Positions 23,376 to 34,218 of a stretch of DNA of 64,000 bases are shown piece after piece. A program made the position numbers and the translations under genes. Each line of letters starts with the position of its first letter. Position 1 is the first letter of the stretch. This DNA is from Agrypnia vestita (taxonomy: Eukaryota > Arthropoda > Insecta > Trichoptera > Phryganeidae), in assembly GCA_016648135.1 (NCBI GenBank), contig JADDOH010004211.1, positions 62,001-126,000 on the forward strand. The letters run 5' to 3'. Below the pieces are notes generated by a model that was given only the letters and a program-made list of their open reading frames with translations, did no database searches and was not told the DNA's origin.

Positions 23376-24410
23376 CAAAAAAAATTATTAACATTTCTTC
23401 GCAAAATTAAATATTTAAATTCTACCTACCTGTACCTGACTGTATAAATAAATATACAAAAACATGTGGATGAAAACATTTAAGAAAATGGCATTAAATT
23501 ATTGGAAAATTTTGTACGTTAAGTCTCCACACAGATATTTCTAGTGAGACAGGCACAGTCCAATCAAAATTTTATATTTAAAATAAATAGAAATAAACAA
23601 ACAAAATAAGTGTGTAGTGTTATTGGTTATTTATGATATTTTGATTACTTTTACAAGCATTACTTATTTCTAACGATTCCAAACTATCTAATGAAGTACA
23701 ATCATGTAAAATAAATAAACACGATTTTTTTTTATCAAAAGTGGGATCTTTTTCTGAAAAATTCTGAAAAAAAAAAATTGAAAATCTGTACAACCTGATG
23801 TTGACACCTATTTTTCAATACAAAACTGAAAACAATCTTTAAAACTAAGTAGTTAAGACGCCAGGAATGTTAAATTTATCTTTTTCATCTTTGGAATATA
23901 TATTTGTGTAAATAACAGGTCTAATAAAACTCTACGCCAAGTGAGTACACGTACAAAGTTCATTATACATTTGATTAAAATGAGTAACCGTAATATATTT
24001 GCGATAAATATTACGAAATAATACAATTGAGTTTTGAGCAAGCACAATGGCAATGATCGCTTCAATGATCACTGGCAACGTTCACTTCATGTACCCGGGA
24101 TACACAGTCTGGAAATTAGCTGCAATATCCGTCAAACCGCAAAACCAAAAACAACTCGGTATGAATGATTTTAATGCGATAAATTTAAAAAAAACTAACT
24201 CGTCATAACTGTTTTCACAAATATCGAATATCAACTAACGATACCTTTGACACCGCAAGTCAGTGCATACCCCCCCCCCAACATACATAAATTTAAAAAA
24301 AAATTACGTGTGCGGGCGGGGACCCCCGTCAGGAACGAAGTTCCTTACGCCTTTTCTTCATTCCGAATGTAATTCCATATGGAGATCTAGTTTTTTTATA
24401 TTTGTATATT

Positions 24411-24426
24411 TTCCTTACGTAAGGAA
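24411..24426. repeat. 16-bp perfect palindrome TTCCTTACGTAAGGAA
   Basis: The self-complementary word lies among further CCTTACG words (near 24343 and 24428). It is longer than expected by chance at one site and could be a dimeric protein-binding site or a repeat end. Confidence 0.6.
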
Positions 24427-25461
24427 ACCTTACGTTGAAGTTATTTTTCGATTTTTTTTCTATTTCGGTATTCTTTTTGAGGGTGAGCATATGATTTCAC
24501 TATTGTCTCTCTGTATGTATGTAAATATATGTAAATAGTAAACATGCAAATAAAATTAAACGTAAATAAACAATAAAAAATACTTGTACCAAAATATACA
24601 ATTTATTAACATACTTTTCTATGTTTGCATTATACATACTTTGTCCATTTTTAATGCAGTTTCCATTTCTCGAACCTTCGTTGCAAAATTGCAATAGTGA
24701 GACATTGTAACTCACGTATTATTTAAAACAAAAACAAATAACAAATAAGTTTTAACAAAATTTCCACGCGTTCAGTATTGAGGTTATACGACCTGTCGCG
24801 CACGTTGCTCGTCTACTCGAATCTCGATACTCGAATAATAGAAAGAGAGAAAAATTCGCATGGAGAGGGTAGAACGCTTTTTCCTCACACGACGATTTCT
24901 ACCAGGCAACTGCTACCGCAAGCCGCGTTAAGGAACTTCATTCCAAAAACCTAACGACACAATAAAAACTAATTTTCTATTACAATACTCATTCGCGAGG
25001 TACAGATGTTTATGGGAGTGTAAAAAAGGATATCATAATACATTTCTGAACCACAAGAAAAACGCCGAGGCGGACGATGAAGCAAAAAGTTTGCGGTACG
25101 CCCGTCGAAGAACTTGGCAAGTACGTGGCGCGGCCGTAACCGAAAAGGTAAATGTGCGGCGGACTCCATCGCGAACACGAATTGTGGCCAAAACGATGAT
25201 TGATGACACCGGCCGAGCGATGGAAGAGGTCATGAAAGAAATTGGATAGCTGAACAGCGGAATTATAAAGGCAGATTGTATTTATGGTTACATCACACGA
25301 ACAAGCTGTTAGCGAAATGCGGTAGTGTGTTTTATATTGTTTTTATTTAAAGAGATTATCAACAGTTTTTCACAGACACTTAAACAGAGTTACGTCAGAT
25401 TTTTATGAATTTCTGTTTTGAATGGGAAGATTTATATATTTATTTACTCTTCATCCCGATA

Positions 25462-25488
25462 CAATAATAATAATAATAATAATAATAA
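25462..25488 (+). repeat. (AAT)n microsatellite
   Basis: About nine uninterrupted AAT/ATA triplets. It forms an asparagine run in an otherwise meaningless short frame. Confidence 0.95.
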
Positions 25489-26039
25489 AATTTTATCCCA
25501 GTATTTGGGGAGGTTAGTGCAATCCCACATATTCCATATTCATAATGTATTAAATTATGATACAAGCGATGTATATAAAAATATAAGAGGATATGGATCT
25601 ATTAACAGAGATTATTACACGCAGGTTTATAATAGGTAAGATGTATAAAGAAATAAGGTATATAGCAATAATTATTCAAATAAATAAGGCATACCGAGTA
25701 AGAAAGACATGGTGCGAAACAAAAAAGTAAGTATTAAAGTAATAATGATTATTAACATAAAAAGTAAGTACTATTAAAAAAAAGGATGCGTAAAAGAAAA
25801 AGAAAAAAGAAGTGAAAAAAGTAGGTATTAACGTAAAAAAAAATCATATAATAACGCATTTATATCATAATATTATAATGTATTTAGTCGTGGGATGTCT
25901 GGTTTGCAAGTGATTAAAATCATTAAGTCTTAGTGATCTTTTTTCTTCTGACAGAAAGGACTAAGTCATATCATACTCTTTGTTGAACAATTTTTGGCAT
26001 TAGTTGGCGCAGTATATCATTATTGATATAAATTAACTT

Positions 26040-26100
26040 TGTTAAAACCACTTATTTATTGAAAAAATTCAACATGTTTTGAAGCCAATGGTTCCAAAAA
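26040..26100 (-). mobile_element. Family H fragment
   Basis: Minus strand reads GGAACCATTGGCTTCAAAAC followed by ATGTTGAATTTTTTCAAT. The GAAA box is mutated to CAAA, so only the repeat identity remains. Confidence 0.5.
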
Positions 26101-27180
26101 AAAACAGTATATCATTATTTAAATAATAAGCAATCAACAAATTTAATACTGATCTGCGAAGGGGAGTTAAAATTTCAAAAATTTCATCAATTATGGAAGC
26201 AATCTTATCTCAAAATTCTATTTTTGTACGTAGGCCCCGATAATTTAATACGATTAAATAAATAAATAAATTAAACATACATAATTATTGAATTTCAAGA
26301 ATGTTAATAATACCACGGTATCGTCAATCTGACATGAATTGATTAATAAAAATATTTAACGACGTCATGCTTGGTGATAGTCAGTACTGTCATTTAAACT
26401 CCTGTCTATTGTATTTTATCTGGAGAGCAGATTGATGCAATAGATGCGTACGGCCGTGGACACGTCCTAAATCACATGAATCGGTAAGATATGAAAACGA
26501 TTTTGTACCTTTTGAGAATTGTACTACCACAAATACATTTATTTCCATTTTATTCATCTAATAGATATCTAATTGTGCTACGTAGTACCTGCCCAATTGC
26601 AGAGGCCGGCGGATACAAATTATCCGTTCCTAAAATGAACAAAGAAGTTAATTTTCCACGGCTGGACACAAAAATACCGCTAACTTCTATGCAAATAAAA
26701 ACACACTGTGAAATAGTATCTACTTTAACAATATAGTGACGGACGAATTATCATTCACAGTACAATACGTAATTTGCGGTATACAGGGTGTCCGAGTGAA
26801 TGGAAATTCCCCAAATCGGTATTCATTGAAAAAAAAACGAATATCAACGGATACCGAGCGATATAAAATAACGGCAACTATCCGACACGACGTTATATGT
26901 AATCATACATATTATCAAACGCAACATTATATTATCCACCCAATGAAATGACGTGCTCCGAACATTTTATTCCGCTAAAAGTTGGAACGAAAACGCGATA
27001 CACACTACTAGCGTACACTATAAAAGATTAGATGGAGGTACGTAATGCGAATCAATAATGTTAAAAAGTCAAGCGGAACCAAACGCGAATTGAAACAGAA
27101 CTAAGTGCTTTGGAATAAAATTTATGAACGAGATCGATAGCGAAACGTAGACCTTTGCAATAAACCTTCGAAGATGCCTT

Positions 27181-28128
27181 CGGGTATAATAATATTAAAA
27201 ATACGGGTAGAGTACAAATTTTCGAAATGTCTAACGGATATTTTCCATCACTTCGTAACATCGGAACGAAAAAATAGAAAAAGAAACGAATATAAACAAT
27301 CGGTAATATAAAAATACATACACTGTCGAGCTTAATGTCGGGTATAATAATATTAAAAATACGGGTAGAGTACAAATTTTCGAAATGTCTATCGGATATT
27401 TTCCATCACTTCGTAACATCGGAACGAAAAAATAGAAAAAGAAACGAACATAAACAATCGGTAATATAAAAATACATACACTGTCGAGCTTAATGTCGGG
27501 TATAATAATATTAAAAATACGGATAGAGTACAAATTTTCGAAATGTCTATCGGATATTTTCCATCACTTCGTAACATCGGAACGAAAAAATAGAAAAAGA
27601 AACGAACATAAACAATCGGTAATATAAAAATACATACACTGTCGAGCTTAATGTCGGGTATAATAATATTAAAAATACGGATAGAGTACAAATTTTCGAA
27701 ATGTCTATCGGATATTTTCCATCACTTCGTAACATAGGAACGAAAAAATAGAAAAAGAAACGAATATAAACAATCGGTAATATAAAAATACATACACTGT
27801 CGAGCTTAATGTCGGGTATAATAATATTAAAAATACGGATAGAGTACAAATTTTCGAAATGTCTATCGGATATTTTCCATCACTTCGTAACATAGGAACG
27901 AAAAAATAGAAAAAGAAACGAATATAAACAATCGGTAATATAAAAATACATACACTGTCGAGCTTAATGTCGGGTATAATAATATTAAAAATACGGGTAG
28001 AGTACAAATTTTTGAAATGTCTATCGGATATTTTCCATCACTTCGTAACATCGGAACGAAAAAATAGAAAAAGAAACGAACATAAACAATCGGTAATATA
28101 AAAATACATAGACTGTCGAGCTTAATGT
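27181..28128. repeat. Satellite: six head-to-tail 158-bp units
   Basis: Units begin CGGGTATAATAATATT at 27181, 27339, 27497, 27655, 27813 and 27971, exactly 158 bases apart with no indels. They end CTTAATGT at 28128, so the array is six full units. A handful of substitutions separate units, and adjacent units share them (2 with 3, 4 with 5). The several overlapping ~100-codon minus-strand frames across the array arise because 158 is not divisible by 3 and the unit has few stops; they are not genes. No other copy is seen in this window. Confidence 0.97.
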
Positions 28129-31100
28129 TAAAGAATGGTGCATTTATTATGTTGGCCTACCTGATACCCCCATAAAACCGTTAAGACAATCGAAACGAGC
28201 ATTAAAACTCGTAAATTCTTTAACACAACATCCCACAATCAAAAATTAATTTATTCTGGATACAAACTCCATCTGAGGCGTTACACAATATTCTGTTCAC
28301 AAAGGCAATAGATTCGAGGCTCGGGGGTATACTTCAACCCGAGAACCATCGGGGGCAGGCCCAGCCAGAAAACTAATAGCCCCGACCGTTCCCTGGATAC
28401 GATCTCAGACCCACTCGGTTTAGAAAAGTAAAACAAGTTGAAGTGTTGATACATTAGTAACTGAGGGGGAACAATGGCCGAGGCGAGGTTGTAACTTTAA
28501 AACATGATAATATTAAATGGCTAAATGGAGAGGTGTGAACCTTCACCAGACACAATGGGGAGGATTAATCCTGGTGATTGGCGATCACGTCGCGACTTTA
28601 GCAGGCACAAATTCTGCTGATGCTGCGCCTCGCTATTGATGACAATACAGAGTACAATCAAATGCACGTTAAACATGATATTTGTTCACTCGTTCTATCG
28701 CTAAAAGTAAAGGTAATAATGAAGCATTCAGAGTTTCTAATCAACACACAACTGTTTGTCATATGCTTTTATGTATTGTTTACATCTATGTAATTGATAT
28801 ACATAAAGTACTGACGTTGTTACGGCTTATTGTTTATTGTGTTTCAACTAAGTATATATCTTCAATACTTGTTGATAGTTAATTTCATAAATTCTTATTT
28901 TAACAATAAATATATCTCACTAATTCATTTCAATATATTTTATTATTAAAAATTACCACTTTGAAATACTTTTTTTCGCTGTTATTAAATTATGTAAACT
29001 ATCGATTTAGGAAACTAAAGAAAATAATATTTGATTATTGTGGAATTTTGAATAAAATGTAAATAATGAAATAAACAATTTTAATAATATAAACACACAA
29101 TTAGAACGTTGTATGCGTAAAACGAAAATAATAATCAACCGCTAAATGTCGTCGGAGCTATCAAATATTTTGTGAACCGATTTTAAGACAAATTTTCATA
29201 TACATATACATACTAAAGTAACACGATGTACCTAAACATGGAGAAGATAGAATGCCACATATTCCTACTTGATACAGCTAGCCCAATCATCTAACATAAT
29301 ATAATCGATATTTTCTTAAACTACAGATGTTACCAATTAATTAATACCAGACTTTTCGTAGTTACCTTCGACACCTCATACTAAAAGAATGCATTTAATG
29401 TTGGGCTAACTAGGTAATATTACAGTATGTTGAAAAAAAAAGAAGAATAAAAAAATTGTATATTTGTCGTAAAAAAAATTAAAATTTTTAGTGTCTAAAA
29501 TTAGGTATTTGTATTGTATAAAAGCGTGCAAAGTAATAAAAATACAACTTAATATCAATACATCCATAATTATCACTATACTTAACATGATTGACTAAAA
29601 TGTGTATATGTTATTCAAAAAATGCTCACGATAAAAAAATGGCAATAAAAATGTGAGGAAATGTATAATACTTGAGCTAATGGCGCGCTTCACTAATAAT
29701 AATTGGCGATGTTAATATTAGATATATTTTAAGCTAATGAGAAGTTTATGGACATCGAGATGTTCCGTGAAAATTGAAGAGATTATTAAAGCACGTCAGG
29801 TGTTTTTTTTACTCTCAGACAGCTCGTTGCAGCTTGATGTTGTAAAGACAATCAACGGGCATTAGAATCGCAAAAATAAAATAATTGACCGCAAATTCAT
29901 AAGAAAAATATTTTTCAACATCTTACCATTTTGAAGCATGATATAATAAACGAGAATATCCGCAACACGTGGAATATCGAACGACAACTAATAAAATAAT
30001 TTAAAATTTCTAATACGCCTTTTTTCATCGATCGAACTGTACAGCAACAAATATTCACGAGAAACAATATTCATGACATTCGCGGCGATGACAAATTAAT
30101 TGTCAGACACCGTAATTTCAGTGTTACAAGCGGACATTTTTGATGAAAACTAAATCCATGATCATTAATAATCGTAATATAAAATAAGCTATACGTGTCG
30201 AATCTCACGATTCTCCTCACCGTAGATAAAGTATCAGAGATAATGAGTCGCTACCATGGCTACATTATTATTTCATCACGTTTTTTGACACACGTTAACG
30301 AGACTACATTTTTTGCAAACAAACAGATAAAAAAAAAACATAATGGCCGGCAACGGTTGAGATACCAAAAGTGCAATTTGTTCAAGAGTAGTAAAAAAAG
30401 TATCACGTTGTTTGCTAAATGCATCCGTGTTTGTTTTAAGTGAACTCACATTGAAACAGTTGCACTTTGAAAAATAATTTATCTTCTGGAAATATATTCA
30501 TATTAGGTATCTACCTATATGATTTTTATTCGATGCACTTTGAAATAATGATCGATAGGTACATTAAGTACAACACACGCAACAAAAACTTGTCTTATCA
30601 AAAAAATTCCATTTTATGACATGGTGTATCCGGTATTTAGTCCAAACGACGAACATTGCCTTTTCAACACGGTGTCCATGTCAGGCTTCTGTAGCTTCCT
30701 CTGATTCTGAACTTTTTTGCCAATTTAGACAATGTTCCCAGCACTTAGGTGGCTTCGGTTCAAAGCTATTTTCGTACACACGAGTAACTATCGAGGGAAA
30801 TCGGAAATCGTAAAAAAGATGACAAATATTTCACACGTATTCGATCAACTAAGTCTAAGTTACAATATTCTTGAACGAGTGACTAAAGAAATTGCCGTCG
30901 GGATTTTTAATCTTAGGTTTATTATTTGATTTCTCTTACTGTTCATGAACAATACTTAATTAATTCTTGTATAATGCCTTCTTACAAAAAATTAATTTAA
31001 GCTTAATTTACTTTATGTTCTTTCCTTAACATTTTTTCTACTTTTCATACTTATCTTAATTGTTTATTTTTATTGCTTTTTTAATTTATTTTAAAATACA

Positions 31101-31859
31101 TATATTTTATTAGCCACTAAACATGTTTTGTATATTAATGATGTCCACAAATAAACAATTTTTGAAGTTTGGCTTTACATACAAAATCAGCGTATTTATC
31201 CGCTTTTATGTCAGGTTTTTCTTTCCTTTCTTTTGGTGTTGCGTAAAATATTATTTTCTATATATGAACAAAAAGGCAAAAAATATATATATGTCCGAGT
31301 TTACGTAGGGAACGTCAATGTTTACAGTCTTTTTTTTATAAATAGGTACTTGATATCATTTTCATTTAAATAATCAGTATGTAAGGATAATATAATTTTA
31401 AAAAAAAATTGTTGATGGTGTCGTATAGAAAATGTACACGTAAATAAACAAAATATAAACACGGTTTTTTCAAACCCATCCGTCAAACAAAAAGCATCAA
31501 TATATTGTAACGATGTCTCGTATCTCCTAAAACTAACAGAATAAACTTTCGTGTTCCATCGGCGATAACGTGGAACAATCGGATGCATCCTGAGATTGAG
31601 GCTTCCATTGCCGACATCAATCCCCGGACCGGCCAGCGCCCACTGTCACTTCCCACCCACCGCGTCACAGACATCGGGGTCGAGACGTTACGACCACGGG
31701 TCAAATGGTAATGTGTTCAAACACGCGAGTCAAGTCCTGAGGGCTTTTACAAACACATACACGACGGCGCTCACGGCAACACAGTCCAGTATGAAATGAA
31801 ACACAAATACTTTATTTTTGAGCCACCCAATGCGATGCATGAAATACAAAAAAAAAAAA
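28129..31859. other. Long stretch without a supported gene
   Basis: A moderately GC-rich, apparently single-copy patch spans 28140-28640 and includes CTCGGG/CCCGAG near 28320. A second is at 31560-31780. Between them is AT-rich DNA. Short frames at 30616-30929 and 31483-31704 match nothing I know. Confidence 0.35.
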
Positions 31860-31970
31860 AAAAAATTCATGGTATAAAATTGTGCAGGAATGAAGTAAAC
31901 ACGTTGTTTAGGGGAGGGAATTGGGTCACAGCGGAAGAATGTCCCCCTCGAGCATTTTTAAGACGCAACA
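31860..31970 (+). repeat. Dispersed repeat (mate at 54915-55025)
   Basis: GGTATAAAATTGTGCAGG, TTTAGGGGAGGG, ATTGGGTCACAGCGGAAGAA and GTCCCCCTC recur, in reverse orientation and with few changes, at 54915-55025. It follows a 19-base A-run. Its class is unknown. Confidence 0.7.
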
Positions 31971-32273
31971 ATACCGCAGTCAAAGTATTTATTCTTGCAT
32001 ACTGAAATCCCCTAATTATCAATATGTATTTTTAAAAAAAGACGTTTTATTTCTATCTCAAAATTTTGTCTCGAACCGAGACTCTTCATATAAAAACGTA
32101 TTTTTTTTAATAAAATGCGACTTATTTACTAAGACATTAAAAATTTTAAGAGTATTTAGATAAACCATTCCACAATTGTTTCAAAAATTAGTTCCTAGAA
32201 AATTGTGTACCAAGAAATTTACGTCATATAATTAATAAAAATATATAAACTTCTAATAAAAATAAATAAATAT

Positions 32274-32400
32274 GGCCCCTTCGTCAGGATACAATTGTAC
32301 ACTGACGAAGGGGCCTTGGGCCATGAAACACGTTGATATTTTTTTTCAATACAAAAGTGGTGAAAAAATTATTTTGCTGTTTTTTTTTAAAATTTACGTT
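32274..32400 (+). mobile_element. Family H copy with a 42-bp palindromic 5' end
   Basis: GGCCCCTTCGTCAG (32274-32287) and CTGACGAAGGGGCC (32302-32315) are perfect reverse complements around GATACAATTGTACA, itself nearly palindromic. The right half continues as a normal family H copy (GGGCC, ATGAAAC, CGTTGATATT, TTTCAATACAAAAGTGGTG). The left half stops right after its GGGGCC, so two element starts are joined head to head. Confidence 0.75.
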
Positions 32401-33223
32401 AGTTCATGTTTATATAATGTTAATCTGTCGTGCACACAATCTAATCACAATATGTACAATGAAATATCGACATCCTTATCTGTCAGCGCGCGAAATTTTC
32501 CGCGGAACAATCGATAGATCGGTTCGGAAAATAATATTAATAATAATAATAATATTGCGTCACGCTGACAAAACACAATGCGGTAGATACACGAGATACC
32601 CACCATGTTCAGTTCGACATGCTTCATTTTAAGTTTTGCAATGTGTGATAGATTTCTATAAAAGGCTTTAAGATAGATTTCTATAAAAGCAAACAGACAA
32701 TAATGCCAGAAATGGAGTTGGATACTATTGTTGTCTACTATTTCGCCATTGACCGATTTTGTAAGCTGATTGCGAATATCGAACACAAAGCGAAGGCAGC
32801 TTGCATACAAGTGTCAGTTCATTGCACTTTTGTGATTTGAAGTGAATTCGCACATTTCCGCATCACCTAGCTTACGTTAAAGATTTTATTACCATAAAAC
32901 CAAGTTGAGTCATTTAGAGATGCATAATATTATGGTTTTCAATAAAAAATAATAATGAGTACGGTATAAATTATCCACTGAACTATTAAGGGTTAATACA
33001 GTTGCCGGCAAACTTCATGAAATTCTTTGGCTAAGTGGGGGAATGCGCAGAAGACGAAATTTGGGTCTCTCGGTAGAAAGGTAGATGCGCAAACGTCCCC
33101 TCACTACGCCGCAGAATTTCAAGATGTTTGCCGGCTACTGTACCAACCCTGGGAGCCTGAGATTTAGGTAGAAATTTGGTGATTTAACAAGGAGGTGATT
33201 AAATTATTTATATTTTTATGGGC
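32401..33223. other. AT-rich stretch with a small duplication
   Basis: GATAGATTTCTATAAAAG occurs twice between about 32649 and 32690. A 121-codon minus-strand frame has no recognisable content. The patch at about 33000-33140 is GC-richer. Confidence 0.35.
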
Positions 33224-33376
33224 ACTTTTTTTAGGGTCACAATCCTAGGATTGGTCTGCTCCAAGCACTAGACCTGTCCACTCCTCTGTCACCTGTCAGC
33301 CTCATCATTTCTTGGTAGGTGCTACAGCGCACATCTCCGATAACCTGGTCTACGTAGCTTGATCTCGGGCGGCCTA
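33224..33376 (-). pseudogene. LINE-B 3' end fragment
   Basis: Minus strand reads GRPRSSYVDQVIGD, then YQEMMRLTGDR and VDRSSAWSRPILGL. This is the extreme C-terminus of the reverse transcriptase of LINE-B, supplying the part deleted in the 7.1-kb copy. It ends in an A-run (T-run on plus at 33225-33231). About 48 codons remain. Confidence 0.8.
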
Positions 33377-33395
33377 TATCGTAGTATATACTCAT

Positions 33396-33917
33396 ATTAT
33401 TCAATTAATAAATTCAATCAATCAGAAAACTCTAAAAGCAAACAAACGTTAAGTGTACGAGGCCGCTATAGCGTGATTGGTTAACGCGCCTGCCCCAGGA
33501 GAAGATCCGTGGTTCGAATCCCGGTAGCGGCCAAATATTTTTTTGTTGATTTGATTTTTCTGTATGTCTTTCTAATTGATTAATAAATTCGGTTTGAAAC
33601 GTTAAGTGTACGAGACCGCTATAGCGTGATTGGTTAACGCGCCTGCCCCAGGAGGAGATCCGTGGTTCGAATCCCGGTAGCGGCCAAATATTTTTTCGTT
33701 GATTTGATTTTTCTGTATGTCTTTCTAATTGATTAATAAATTCGGTTTGAAACGTTAAGTAATTCACAATTATAAATAATGAGCTTTCTAATCGATGGAA
33801 TTCATTAATTTCAAACCTGTCAAACTTTAAACATCAAAATTGGCGGCATTGCAATGTTATACAATAATTGTTAAGATACAAAAATAGCAATATTGCTTAT
33901 TTCCGAATACGGCCGAT
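33396..33917. mobile_element. MITE-1 copy c, interrupted by a tRNA-like duplication
   Basis: The left arm is truncated (TTCAATCAATCAGAAAACTC and AACAAACGTT, about 33396-33450). The right arm (about 33765-33917) runs through GGCGGCATTGCAATGTTATA, AGCAATATTGCTTATTTC and ends AATACGGCCGAT. The interruption lies exactly at the centre of the element. Confidence 0.72.
33447..33760 (+). repeat. SINE-2: two tandem 153-bp units with a tRNA-like head
   Basis: Units run 33447-33599 and 33600-33752, each starting CGTTAAGT; a third CGTTAAGT follows at 33753-33760. In unit 1, GGCCGCT (33461-33467) and AGCGGCC form a perfect 7-bp acceptor stem, and GGTTCGAATCC is a B box. The anticodon arm cannot be folded and the T stem has mismatches, so it is a tRNA-derived sequence, not a tRNA gene. 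Unit 2 breaks the acceptor stem (GACCGC). A ~65-bp AT-rich body follows each head. Confidence 0.75.
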
Positions 33918-33976
33918 TAAACTATAATATAATCGGATAATTTTGGAACAAAAAACAAAATGGTCGCGCCACGTCT

Positions 33977-34218
33977 CCCGTAGAGCTCCTCCGCCGTGAC
34001 TGAGATGCAACATGCACTTTTGTCCGCGAATGAAGGTCATGTACTTATTAAGAAATAAAATATCTATAATGTAGCATATCCGATTTGGAATAAAAAATAT
34101 CTCTGTGCCACATTATAGATATTTCATTTTTAAATAAGTACGTGACCTTCATTTCTATCTCGAACAAACTAGCACCGGAGAATGATTATTTTCAGTCACG
34201 GAGGAGGAGTTCCACGGA
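33977..34218. mobile_element. Foldback element with ~100-bp arms
   Basis: CTCCTCCGCCGTGACTGA on the left pairs with TCAGTCACGGAGGAGGAG on the right, GAATGAAGGTCAT with GTGACCTTCATTTC, and AAATATCTATAATGT-like words with ACATTATAGATATTTC. The gap at the centre is about 30 bases. It begins about 60 bases after MITE-1 copy c. No coding capacity. Confidence 0.78.

Larger units (their letters stand above)
22841..27180. other. Long stretch with small repeats and GC patches
   Basis: It holds two eroded family H copies, a palindrome at 24411 and a microsatellite at 25462. A C-run is at about 24272-24280. CpG-richer patches are at 24780-24950 and 25050-25250, and a purine-rich tract with recurring AAAGTAAGTA-like words is at 25690-25850. 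A TATACAGGGTGTCC word at 26780 resembles ends of insect inverted-repeat elements. No gene is supported. Confidence 0.3.

Noticed and set aside
27061..28051. Series of ~100-codon minus-strand open frames with near-identical proteins
   Set aside because: They are frames through the 158-bp satellite. The unit length is not a multiple of 3, so each frame closes after about two units; the similarity is that of the DNA repeat.
33461..33534. Intact tRNA gene
   Set aside because: The acceptor stem and B box are good, but no anticodon stem-loop can be formed and the T stem is mismatched.
33432..33767. 111-codon minus-strand frame with an internally repeated protein
   Set aside because: It is the antisense reading of the duplicated tRNA-like SINE-2; the words PGFEPRI come from the B box on the opposite strand.
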